This document shows positions 1 through 6,701 of a stretch of DNA of 7,822 nucleotides, in pieces. Under the pieces are notes generated by a model. It made no database searches and was not told where the DNA came from. It saw only the letters and a program-made list of their open reading frames with translations. Location of the stretch: assembly GCA_019309605.1 (NCBI GenBank), contig JAFDFW010000078.1:1-7822 (forward strand), in the 5' to 3' direction. The DNA is from Deltaproteobacteria bacterium (GTDB taxonomy: Bacteria; Myxococcota_A; Polyangia; Polyangiales; Houyiibacteriaceae). How positions within the stretch are numbered: the first letter of the stretch is position 1; each line of letters starts with the position of its first letter. The position numbers and the translations under genes were made by a program.

Positions 1-1
1 C

Positions 2-823
2 AACGCGCTCGGTGCCGACATCAAGTCGATCGCCAAGCGCCAGGCAGGGTACGAGCGACGGCTGAACTGGAACAGCGGCGTCGCGATCGCGGTCATCGGC
101 GTGATCTCGTTCGCCGGGCTGAAGCTCTACTTCGACGCCCAGACGGGGGGGATGCGGTCCGAGATGACTGCCGCTGAGACTACGGTTGAGGAGCTCCGTG
201 GCGATCTGGGCGAGGAGGTTCGACGAGCATCAGACCGCGCAACGGCGGCTGCGAAGGCAGCGAAGTACTACGATCTGATCCGCGCCCGCAAGCGCGTCGA
301 GGTCGTTCGCGAGTATCCCGCGATGGCCAAAGAGGCGCTCTCGCCCGCAGAGGCCGCCGTGTTCCGGGACTTCGAGCAGCAGTTCCGACAAGACATCTCG
401 CTCGAGGCGTATCAAAAGGGCCTCGCGCTCGTCGACGCGAAGAAGTACGCCGAGGCGATCAAGCGCTTCGAGGAGGCAGCCGAGCTGCACCCGAACGGCT
501 CGCACATCCCCGCCGTCAAGCACAGCCTCGCACTGTCGCTGCGCAAGGAGAAGCGTTCCGCGGAGGCGCTCGTAGTTGCGCAGCAGGTGGCAGACCAAAC
601 CACGGACGGCGCGCTGCAGCCCGACGGCTGGTGGCTCGTGGCGCTGTGCGCGCGTGATGTCGACGATCTGGACACGGCGCGTGATGCGCTCAAGCTTCTG
701 ATCAAAAAGTGGCCGCGGTCGGCGTTGTCCCGCGATGCGAGGCCGCTGCTCCGTGAGGTGACACGTGAGGCGTACCTAGGGAAGAACGCCACGCCGCCTG
801 CACCGGCCGGCACGCCCGAGTGA
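2..823 (+). CDS. Membrane-anchored TPR protein, 5' end cut by the window
   Basis: The frame is open from the first full codon at position 2 to the TGA at 821-823, so 273 C-terminal residues are visible and the true start lies outside. A GTG at 101 could be taken as a start, but it falls inside a hydrophobic stretch (about residues 23-44, WNSGVAIAVIGVISFAG and flanks) that reads as one transmembrane helix, so I treat the gene as truncated. After the helix comes an Ala/Glu/Arg-rich stretch likely to form a coiled coil. Next are TPR-like helical pairs (YQKGLALVDAKKYAEAIKRF is typical), then a second pair ending in KKWPRSALSRDARPLL. The tail is Pro/Ala-rich. The layout of anchor, coiled coil and TPR resembles envelope scaffold proteins of the YbgF/CpoB type, but no specific function can be assigned. 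TPR domains generally bind partner proteins. Confidence 0.75.
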   Translation, partial: NALGADIKSIAKRQAGYERRLNWNSGVAIAVIGVISFAGLKLYFDAQTGGMRSEMTAAETTVEELRGDLGEEVRRASDRATAAAKAAKYYDLIRARKRVEVVREYPAMAKEALSPAEAAVFRDFEQQFRQDISLEAYQKGLALVDAKKYAEAIKRFEEAAELHPNGSHIPAVKHSLALSLRKEKRSAEALVVAQQVADQTTDGALQPDGWWLVALCARDVDDLDTARDALKLLIKKWPRSALSRDARPLLREVTREAYLGKNATPPAPAGTPE

Positions 824-848
824 GCCCCCCGCGACAACGGTAACGCAT

Positions 849-865
849 CGACGCTGCTGGCGTCG
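849..865 (+). other. Short hairpin before the patatin gene
   Basis: CGACGC (849-854) and GCGTCG (860-865) form a perfect 6-bp stem around the loop TGCTG. No T-run follows, so it is not a convincing intrinsic terminator. It sits 19 nt before the preferred ATG of the patatin gene and could affect its initiation. The rest of the 61-bp gap shows no clear promoter. Confidence 0.35.
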
Positions 866-884
866 TGTGCCAAGATATCTACGG

Positions 885-1803
885 ATGGCTCGGCCGCGCG
901 TTGCATTCGTAGGTTCCGGCGGCGCCGCCAAGGGCGTAGCTCACATCGGCGTGCTCCGGGCGATGCAGGAGCTCGACATTGAAGCCGATATCTGCGTGGG
1001 CGCGTCGGCTGGCGCGATTGCCGGCGCCTTCTACGCTCAGGGCTACACGCCATCGCAGATGATCGACTGGTTTCGTCCCTTCTGGAAGCGTGGCCTCGAG
1101 GATCCGCCCCTGAAGGCCCGCTATTTCCTCGGGATGCCGAATCAAGAGCAACGGCGGAGCAGGGGCTATTTGACCAGCGGTCTCCTCTCGATCGACCGAT
1201 TCGAGCGCTTCGTCGCCGAGCAGTTGCCGACCGACGACTTTCGCGACCTCGAGAAGCACTTGCTCGTCACGGCCGCCGATGTCGATGGGCGCGGCCGCGT
1301 GGTGTTCGGCCGCGGATACCGTGACGAGGTCCCCATCAGCAAGGCGGTGGCGGCTTCCTCGTGCTTGCCGATGCTCTTCCGGCCGCACCGCATCGGCGAC
1401 CGCTTCTACATGGACGGCGAGGTCGTTCGCACCCTGAGCATCGACTTGGCTGTCGAAGCAGGTGCCGACGTCGTCATCGTCTCCAACGTCTACCGCCCCC
1501 ACGTCGGGCGTGCCGGCGGCCCCTCGCTGGTCCACCAAGGCGGCCTCGCAGTAGCCCGCCAATCGGTGAACATCATCCTCAACGAAAAGGAAAAGCGAGG
1601 CATCGATCTGATCCACAAGATGTACCCGCGAATCCAGGTCCTGGTCGTGTCGCCAGATCTCGGCCGCTTCCCATTCACGTCGCGAATGCACTCAGGAGCC
1701 ATGCTCCGGAGAGGCTACCGAGACGCCCTACGCATTCTCGCAAAAGCAAAACGCCGCGGCGTATTCGAAGCAGCCCCCAACGTCCGCACCATCGGCGAAG
1801 CGT

Positions 1804-1805
<2 letters not shown>
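885..1805 (+). CDS. Patatin-like phospholipase (RssA-type)
   Basis: This is a predicted lipid acyl hydrolase with a Ser-Asp catalytic dyad. I chose the ATG at 885 (306 aa), because the patatin core begins at once after it (RVAFVGSGGAAKGVAHIGVL). A GTG at 867 would add six residues. Neither start has a strong ribosome binding site. The glycine-rich oxyanion loop GGAAKG is at residues 12-17. The nucleophile elbow is GASAG with Ser41. The Asp of the dyad is Asp177 in YMDGEV. This last motif is usually DG followed by G or A, and here it is DGE. The length matches small single-domain bacterial patatins such as E. coli RssA. There is no signal peptide or membrane helix, so it is probably cytoplasmic. 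The substrate is not predictable. The gene follows the TPR gene by 61 bp and converges on cutA; its stop codon TAG overlaps the first unit of a hexamer array. Confidence 0.9.
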
Positions 1806-1947
<142 letters not shown>

Positions 1948-1952
1948 GGTGA

Positions 1953-2279
1953 TCAGCTAGTCTGCTCGACTGCCCACGCCAGGTACGCGTCGCTGACCCG
2001 GTCTGCCGGTATCGCGATAATCTCCGGCACCTCGTATGGGTGGTTCTCGCTGATCCAGGCGGCGAGTTCGTCGAAGCGCTCGCTGTGCGTCTTGATCAGC
2101 AGCTGAATCTCCGTTTCAGCCTCGATCTTTCCCTGCCATCGATAGAACGACTTCACCCCGGGAACCGCGTTCACACAGGCCGCTAGCCGTCCCTCGACCA
2201 GCCCAGTGGCCAGCTTCTCGGCCGTGGCCTCGTCGGGCACCGTGCACAGGATCACGACCAGATGGTTTACGGGCCTCAC
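1953..2279 (-). CDS. cutA: CutA1 divalent-cation tolerance protein
   Basis: The 108-aa product matches the CutA family over its whole length. It has VVILCTVPDEATAEKLATGL at the N terminus, the signature AACVNAVPGVKSFYRWQGKI, then ETEIQLLIKT and the C-terminal HPYEVPEIIAIP, ending in AYLAWAV. CutA forms very stable trimers with a ferredoxin-like fold. It was first linked to copper tolerance in E. coli, but its biochemical role is still unclear. The start is a GTG at 2279-2277; no in-frame ATG lies upstream and the Shine-Dalgarno match is weak. It begins 13 bp after the stop of the amidotransferase-like gene on the same strand, so the two are probably cotranscribed. Its stop faces the hexamer array. 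Confidence 0.95.
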   Translation of the reverse strand: MRPVNHLVVILCTVPDEATAEKLATGLVEGRLAACVNAVPGVKSFYRWQGKIEAETEIQLLIKTHSERFDELAAWISENHPYEVPEIIAIPADRVSDAYLAWAVEQTS

Positions 2280-2292
2280 AGGCCGAGCATAC

Positions 2293-3105
2293 TCAAAGTG
2301 GGTGGACCGTCACGCCCAAGCCGCGGTCGATGACGGCGACGGCGCGTTCGGGGACCGTTTCGTAGCTGACCTGATCTTCGTCGATCCCGCTCGCCACCAT
2401 GACGTAGCGGAGCTGCGTGCTGCCGACTGGCGGCGGGGTGTAGTCATTGGGAGGATCGTGAAGGCCTTGACGTTCGACGTAGATCATCGGTGCGCCGTGG
2501 CGGAGCGCGTACATCGACCGTCCGTTCGTTAGGATGAAGCTGAGGCCGGTGTCGGTGCTGCCAACCTCGGCGGCCAGCCGCTCGACCAAGGTGATGGCCG
2601 CGCTGATCGCGGGGAGAGCCCGTGCCTCGTTGACGTCCGGGTTGTCGAGCTGCCCGGCATCGTGGAGCAAGGTGAGCACCGTGTGAAAGAGATACTCACT
2701 GTCGGTCTGGCCGCGGATGTTGCGACGAAGGAAATCTGGAATCATCTCGGCGAGGTTGTCGCGCATCGTGTCGAAGCGGCCGATGGTCCCTTGGTGCACG
2801 AAGAGCCAACTGCGCATGCGGAACGGGTGCGCGTTCTCCGCGCGGAAGTCTCCGACCGTCGGTTGGCGCATGTGCAATACCGCGCAATCGGAACGAACGT
2901 CGCCAGCGATGTTCTGCCAATCGACGAGCTCTCCGGCTCGGGTCGGGCGCTTCTTATGGAGCACTTCGTCGCCGTGATAGAAGCCGATGCCCCAACCACT
3001 CGCGTCGGTCGGCGCTGTCTCTTGGCGAAGCACCGCGCGCTCTTGGTAAAGCGCGTCGCGCATTCGGTCGGCACGATTCGCTACGTACCCGATGAGCCTA
3101 CTCAT
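2293..3105 (-). CDS. Class II glutamine amidotransferase-like protein with altered active site
   Basis: The 270-aa protein has the Ntn-hydrolase glutaminase fold of the YafJ/EgtC group (GATase_4). Visible motifs are the N-terminal RLIGYVANR, GWGIGFYHGDE (residues 37-47), HMRQPTVG (78-85), ENAHPF (90-95) and TDSEYLFH (134-141). Two key positions differ from the family. Residue 2, normally the catalytic Cys freed by Met removal, is Ser (codon AGT at 3102-3100). The oxyanion-hole HNG is HQG (104-106). The only Cys is Cys74, far from the N terminus. An in-frame TGA two codons upstream of the ATG rules out an upstream start that would expose a Cys. The protein may be a Ser-nucleophile hydrolase, a catalytically dead homologue or a binding protein. 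Active members transfer or release ammonia from glutamine; that activity is doubtful here. It precedes cutA in an apparent two-gene unit. Confidence 0.85.
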   Translation of the reverse strand: MSRLIGYVANRADRMRDALYQERAVLRQETAPTDASGWGIGFYHGDEVLHKKRPTRAGELVDWQNIAGDVRSDCAVLHMRQPTVGDFRAENAHPFRMRSWLFVHQGTIGRFDTMRDNLAEMIPDFLRRNIRGQTDSEYLFHTVLTLLHDAGQLDNPDVNEARALPAISAAITLVERLAAEVGSTDTGLSFILTNGRSMYALRHGAPMIYVERQGLHDPPNDYTPPPVGSTQLRYVMVASGIDEDQVSYETVPERAVAVIDRGLGVTVHPL

Positions 3106-3267
3106 TGTTCAAACATCCAAGTGAATGGTGAGTCGAGTAGTGCATCATCAATCCCCAATCGATAAATACCACGCGCCCAGATCCGCATCAACGAAGTGGC
3201 GAGCCCACAGGTCGGTTGCGAACGTACACAAAATGGGCTCACGGAACGGATTGTGGTAGCGAGTAGT
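3106..3267. promoter_or_regulatory. Divergent intergenic region, amidotransferase-like gene and xerD
   Basis: The two genes point away from each other, so this 162-bp gap must hold the start signals for both, unless they are read from further away. It is visibly more AT-rich than its neighbours around 3105-3175. I could not pick out a convincing -35/-10 pair on either strand. Ribosome binding sites are weak on both sides. Confidence 0.45.
3201..3240. repeat. 7-bp inverted repeat in the xerD leader
   Basis: GAGCCCA (3201-3207) is the exact reverse complement of TGGGCTC (3234-3240), with 26 bp between. It lies 28-67 bp before the preferred xerD ATG. It could form a leader stem or be a protein site, but arms this short can arise by chance. 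Confidence 0.3.
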
Positions 3268-4161
3268 ATGTCCGCCGCATTCGACGGTGCGTTGGATGAC
3301 TACATTCAGCACCTACGTGTAGAACGAGGCCTCTCGAAACACACGGTGGATGGGTACGCCCGTGATCTGGTACGCTTCGGCGCGCGGATCGCCGACGAAC
3401 GCGCGTCGCTCGCGGAAGTCGATGAAGCGACCGTGGCGGGCTATCTCGTCACCCTGTCACAGCAAGGGCTGAGCGCGCGCACGCAGGCGAGAGCGCTCAG
3501 TGCCGTTCGCGGTTTCTTTCGTTTCCTCGTTCAGGAGCGGCGTCAGCAGCAAGATCCGACCGAGCTGCTGGAAGGTCCACGCTTGTTGCAGAAGCTCCCG
3601 GACATCTTGAACCACGATGAAGTCTTGCGGCTGCTCGGCGCGCCCGTTGGGTCCAAGCCGAACCGGATTCGCGATCGCGCGATGCTGCAGGTCATGTACG
3701 CCGCGGGCCTTCGAGTGACTGAGCTCATCGATCTAGACCTCTCTGACGTGAACCTGGAGGAGGGGTTCGTCTCGGCGCTCGGCAAAGGCAACAAGCGGCG
3801 CATCGTTCCGATTGGGGCGCACGCGCGGGCAGCCGTGGTCGAGTACCTCGCCGAGGTGAGGCCGAAGTGGGCGCGACCCGCCAGCCGTGCTTGCTTCGTC
3901 ACCGCGCGCGGGAAGGCGATGACGCGTCAAAGCTTCTGGAGCTTGGTGAAGAAGTACGCGCGCGCCGCGGGCATCACGAAGCCAATCTCGCCGCACAAGC
4001 TCCGTCACTCGTTCGCGACGCACCTGCTTGCCGGAGGCGCGGATCTCCGATCCGTGCAGACGATGCTCGGACACGCCGACATCTCGACCACGCAGATCTA
4101 CACCCATGTTAGCGGGGAGCACCTTCGAAAGATGCATGAGCGGTATCACCCTCGTGGGTAA
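3268..4161 (+). CDS. xerD: Tyrosine site-specific recombinase, XerD-type
   Basis: This is a cytoplasmic DNA recombinase. XerC and XerD together resolve chromosome dimers at dif sites. The start at ATG 3268 gives 297 aa, close to E. coli XerD (298); GTG codons at 3196 and 3253 would add leader residues that do not look like the family. The N-terminal SAM-like core-binding domain spans about residues 5-95 (DYIQHLRVERGLSKHTVDGY). The catalytic domain follows. All six catalytic residues are present: Arg149 (GLRVTEL), Lys173 (GKGNKRR), His243 and Arg246 (HKLRHSFATHLL), His269 (LGHAD) and the nucleophile Tyr278 (IYTHV). The C-terminal tail ends HERYHPRG. Length and motifs favour housekeeping Xer over a phage or integron integrase. 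XerC and XerD are hard to separate by eye, so the letter D is tentative. No dif-like site or element boundary is visible nearby. Confidence 0.9.
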   Translation: MSAAFDGALDDYIQHLRVERGLSKHTVDGYARDLVRFGARIADERASLAEVDEATVAGYLVTLSQQGLSARTQARALSAVRGFFRFLVQERRQQQDPTELLEGPRLLQKLPDILNHDEVLRLLGAPVGSKPNRIRDRAMLQVMYAAGLRVTELIDLDLSDVNLEEGFVSALGKGNKRRIVPIGAHARAAVVEYLAEVRPKWARPASRACFVTARGKAMTRQSFWSLVKKYARAAGITKPISPHKLRHSFATHLLAGGADLRSVQTMLGHADISTTQIYTHVSGEHLRKMHERYHPRG

Positions 4162-4162
4162 A

Positions 4163-4174
4163 TTGTGATCACAA
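4163..4174. promoter_or_regulatory. Perfect 12-bp palindrome just after xerD
   Basis: TTGTGATCACAA is its own reverse complement, and the symmetry continues two more bases on each side after one mismatch (AA at 4160-4161 with TT at 4176-4177). It begins one base after the xerD stop and 69 bp before the next start codon. It could be a dimeric-regulator operator for the following gene. The TGTGA and TCACA half-sites recall CRP, but they abut without the usual 6-bp spacer, so it is not a canonical CRP site. No T-run follows, so it is not an intrinsic terminator. Confidence 0.4.
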
Positions 4175-4242
4175 GTTCAGCGTCCAGGGCCCCTTCGTTC
4201 AAGTAATCGCGCAGCGGCCACGGAGTCGGTATCCTCCAGTGG

Positions 4243-4905
4243 ATGTCGACGTTCGACGTTTGGATCATCCGCTTCGAGCAGGGGGACTCCCCGCCTGCGG
4301 AACGGCTGCAAAGCGCATTCGGCATCGATGCGGCTAGCGCCCGCTCCCTCGAACAGAGCCTGCCGAAAGTCGTCAAGCACGGCGTTCCCGGCAAGGCAGC
4401 AGGGGAGATGCGGCAGGCCCTCGAATCGATCGGCGCGGTGGTTGAGTGTCGGCCCTCACGGGATGCGAAACCGGTTTCCAGCGAGGCTGGGGCCGCGAGC
4501 GCGGCAGTCTTTCATCCGCCCGGAGCGGACTTGTTTCCGGCCGGCCGCATCTCCGCCATCGACCCCTTCGCTCCGGCCACCGAAGCCGGTGTGCCCCGCA
4601 TCTCCGTCGACAAGCAGATTCCGCCGATGCCCGTGACCCGCACCGTGGCACCACCAGAGGGAGAGCAGCCGCGGCGGATAGGGGCTTCGTTGCTGGCGAC
4701 GTCACGTGACCAGCAGCGACAGAAGTACGCGCGCCAAGCCGTCGGCGCCATCGTATCCGGCGCAGCCATCCTCGCGATTGGTTGGTTCCTCGGCAACTCG
4801 GTCCTTCGCGGCGAAGCCGACTGGCTCGGCGTCGGCTTCGATGGTCTTGGCATCTATTTCCTCGGTGTCGGGGTGTTCGACCTCGTCACCACACTCAGGA
4901 GTTGA
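4243..4905 (+). CDS. L7/L12-like domain protein with two C-terminal membrane helices
   Basis: I do not recognise the 220-aa protein as a named family. Residues 4-69 resemble the C-terminal domain of ribosomal protein L7/L12. FDVWIIRF fits the first strand, GIDAASARSLEQSLPKVVKH the helix with the (A)PKVVK turn, and MRQALESIGAVVEC the last helix and strand. A long Pro/Ala-rich linker follows (about 70-155). Then come two hydrophobic segments, about 167-187 and 195-217, which should span the membrane as a hairpin. The L7/L12-like head would then face the cytoplasm, which is inferred from the lack of a signal peptide. It starts at ATG 4243 with a weak ribosome binding site. Five bases separate its stop from the next gene, which suggests cotranscription. 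The L7/L12 domain in ribosomes recruits GTPase factors; whether this copy binds a partner in a similar way is unknown. Confidence 0.7.
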   Translation: MSTFDVWIIRFEQGDSPPAERLQSAFGIDAASARSLEQSLPKVVKHGVPGKAAGEMRQALESIGAVVECRPSRDAKPVSSEAGAASAAVFHPPGADLFPAGRISAIDPFAPATEAGVPRISVDKQIPPMPVTRTVAPPEGEQPRRIGASLLATSRDQQRQKYARQAVGAIVSGAAILAIGWFLGNSVLRGEADWLGVGFDGLGIYFLGVGVFDLVTTLRS

Positions 4906-4910
4906 CTCCG

Positions 4911-5432
4911 GTGAGGCTGACCCTTCCAAAAGTTCTCTGGCTCGTAGCGGCGATTGCCATCGCCTGGGGGTTGAACACCTGGCGTCAAGACGCGGCGCTC
5001 AGTGACTTGCGAGCTGCTCAAAAGGGGGACCGCGACGCAGCCGAACGTTCGGTGGAGCGGTCGTTGCGGGAGGGCCGCTGTGAGCTGCATGAGGCGCGCG
5101 AATACATCGGCTCGTCCGACACCCGGCAGTATGTGCGCCGCCCTGAGTACGTCGAAAGTTTCGTCGAAAAGCTCTACGACGGAGGGGCGCCCCAGATCGA
5201 GATTTGCGACTCCGACATGCTCGGCTTCCGCTTCGCCCATTACCTCGTGGTCACGCTGCCCGACGATCCGAGTAAGCACGAGCGCATCATCGCCGATGCT
5301 CAGAGCTTCGTGCGCCGCGATGCGGTGGTCTATCGAGGCGTCAGCTCGACCGAAGTCGAGGAGATCGTTCGCGCGTCGACCCTGGTTGGGAAGCGCCGCG
5401 TGCGGGTCGATTTACCTGCAGAAGCCGACTGA
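4911..5432 (+). CDS. Hypothetical single-pass membrane-anchored protein
   Basis: The 173-aa product is not recognised. I chose GTG 4911 because AGGAG (4897-4901) lies nine bases upstream and the residues that follow form a standard N-terminal anchor (KVLWLVAAIAIAWGL, about residues 7-21). Longer readings would run back through the previous gene. After the anchor comes a charged, probably helical stretch (about 25-65), then a mixed helix and strand region with VESFVEKLYDGGAP, IEICDSDMLGFRF and YLVVTLPDDP, ending near RRVRVDLPAEAD. Cys57 and Cys99 are the only cysteines and could pair if the domain faces the periplasm. The gene starts five bases after the L7/L12-like gene, so translational coupling is likely and the two products may act together. 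It is followed by 85 bp before sucC. Confidence 0.75.
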   Translation: MRLTLPKVLWLVAAIAIAWGLNTWRQDAALSDLRAAQKGDRDAAERSVERSLREGRCELHEAREYIGSSDTRQYVRRPEYVESFVEKLYDGGAPQIEICDSDMLGFRFAHYLVVTLPDDPSKHERIIADAQSFVRRDAVVYRGVSSTEVEEIVRASTLVGKRRVRVDLPAEAD

Positions 5433-5461
5433 ATCTGGATTCGGGCGCCTCCCTAGACTCG

Positions 5462-5470
5462 TGCTATAGC
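5462..5470 (+). promoter_or_regulatory. Candidate extended -10 element for sucCD
   Basis: TGCTATAGC matches the extended -10 pattern TGNTATAAT in its TG and first four -10 bases. It lies about 48 bp before the sucC start, in the 85-bp gap. No recognisable -35 hexamer stands 16-18 bp upstream. A start of transcription near 5477 is a guess based on this motif alone. Confidence 0.3.
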
Positions 5471-5517
5471 CCTGCCGCTCTGCACGCAATAGGCACGACA
5501 TTGAGGAGGCAAGCGCC

Positions 5518-6696
5518 GTGAACATTCACGAGTATCAGGCAAAAGAACTCTACCGGAAGTACGGCATTCCCGTGCCGAAGGGCATCGCTTGCATGTCGGT
5601 CGAAGAAGCGACCGCCGCAGCCAAGAAGCTCATCGAAGAGACCGGCAATGAGGTCGTCGTCGTCAAGGCGCAGATTCATGCGGGCGGCCGAGGCAAGGCG
5701 GGCGGTGTGAAGGTCGTCAAGGGCGTGAACGCCGCGACCGAAGCCGCTACCGAGATCCTCGGTAAGACACTGGTGACACACCAAACCGGTCCAGAGGGCA
5801 AGGTCGTGCAGCGCCTGCTCGTCGAGCAAGGCCTCGCGATCAAGAGCGAGCTCTATCTTGCGCTCGTCGTCGATCGTGAGACCCGGCGAATCGCCATCAT
5901 GGCTTCGACCGAAGGCGGCATGGACATCGAAGAGGTCGCAGCGAGCACCCCGGAGAAGATCCAGACCATCGCGATCGACCCGGCGGTCGGGTTGCAGGGC
6001 TACCAGGTCCGGCAGCTCGCGTTTGGGCTCGGCCTCTCCAAACAAGAGCAGAAGAACTTCGGCAAGCTCCTCGGGGGCCTCGCAAAGCTCTTCGAGCAGG
6101 AAGACTGCTCAATCGCCGAGATCAACCCGCTCATCCTCACCGAGGACGAGCAGGTGGTCGCGCTCGACGCCAAGGTGAACTTCGATTCCAACGCCGAGTT
6201 CCGCCACAATGACTTCTGGAGCTCCGTGCGCGACCTCTCCGAAGAGGCGCCGACCGAGACCGAGGCCCAGGAAGCGGGCCTTTCGTTCATCCAGCTCGAC
6301 GGCAACATCGGCTGCCTAGTCAACGGCGCCGGTCTCGCGATGAGCACGATGGACACCATCAAGCACTACGGCGGCGAGCCTGCGAACTTCCTCGACGTCG
6401 GTGGCGGCGCGAACCAGGAGGCCGTGACCAAGGCGTTCCGGATCATCCTCCAGTCGGATGCGGTCCAGGGGATCTTCGTCAACATCTTCGGCGGTATCAT
6501 GCGCTGCGACACCATCGCCAACGGTGTGGTTGCGGCCACCAAGGAACTCGGCCTCGAGGTTCCGCTCGTGGTCCGGCTCGAAGGCACCAAGGTCGACGAG
6601 GGCCGCAAGATCCTCGACGAGTCCGGGCTGGCCATCACGTCCGCGGCCACGATGGCCCAGGGCGCTCAGAAAATAGTCGAATTGGCAAAGGGATAA
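5518..6696 (+). CDS. sucC: Succinyl-CoA synthetase (ADP-forming), beta subunit
   Basis: This is the nucleotide-binding subunit of the TCA-cycle enzyme that converts succinyl-CoA, ADP (or GDP) and phosphate to succinate, CoA and ATP (or GTP), in a complex with SucD. The GTG start at 5518 is preceded by GAGGAGG (5503-5509) at good spacing. The 392-aa length fits the family (E. coli 388). The N-terminal ATP-grasp domain begins MNIHEYQAKELYRKYGIPVP. It carries the glycine-rich AGGRGKAGGV (55-64), the metal-site EINPL (201-205, Asn203) and Asp218 in ALDAK. The C-terminal ligase domain has LVNGAGLAMSTMD, FLDVGGGA (291-298) and FVNIFGGIMRCD (320-331). Residue 20 is Pro as in the E. coli enzyme; as I recall, the GTP-specific mammalian form has Gln there, so ATP use is favoured. 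No key residue appears to be missing. sucD follows after five bases. Confidence 0.98.
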   Translation: MNIHEYQAKELYRKYGIPVPKGIACMSVEEATAAAKKLIEETGNEVVVVKAQIHAGGRGKAGGVKVVKGVNAATEAATEILGKTLVTHQTGPEGKVVQRLLVEQGLAIKSELYLALVVDRETRRIAIMASTEGGMDIEEVAASTPEKIQTIAIDPAVGLQGYQVRQLAFGLGLSKQEQKNFGKLLGGLAKLFEQEDCSIAEINPLILTEDEQVVALDAKVNFDSNAEFRHNDFWSSVRDLSEEAPTETEAQEAGLSFIQLDGNIGCLVNGAGLAMSTMDTIKHYGGEPANFLDVGGGANQEAVTKAFRIILQSDAVQGIFVNIFGGIMRCDTIANGVVAATKELGLEVPLVVRLEGTKVDEGRKILDESGLAITSAATMAQGAQKIVELAKG

Positions 6697-6701
6697 GGGC
6701 G

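Noticed and set aside
101..823. GTG at 101 as the real start of the TPR gene
   Set aside because: It lies inside the membrane helix, the frame stays open to the window edge, and there is no ribosome binding site before it.
879..1691. Minus-strand 270-aa open frame opposite the patatin gene
   Set aside because: It is antisense to a clear patatin with all catalytic motifs, shows no family features, and is a by-product of GC-rich codon use.
2662..3165. Plus-strand 167-aa open frame opposite the amidotransferase-like gene
   Set aside because: It has no recognisable motif and lies antisense to a gene with conserved family motifs.
3268..4161. Integrase marking a mobile element
   Set aside because: Length and motifs fit chromosomal XerD, neighbours are housekeeping genes, and no attachment-site repeats, tRNA gene or other mobile genes are seen.
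4163..4174. CRP binding site
   Set aside because: TGTGA and TCACA are directly joined, whereas CRP sites have a 6-bp spacer.
5464..6045. Minus-strand 193-aa open frame opposite sucC
   Set aside because: It is antisense to a full-length sucC and has no support of its own.
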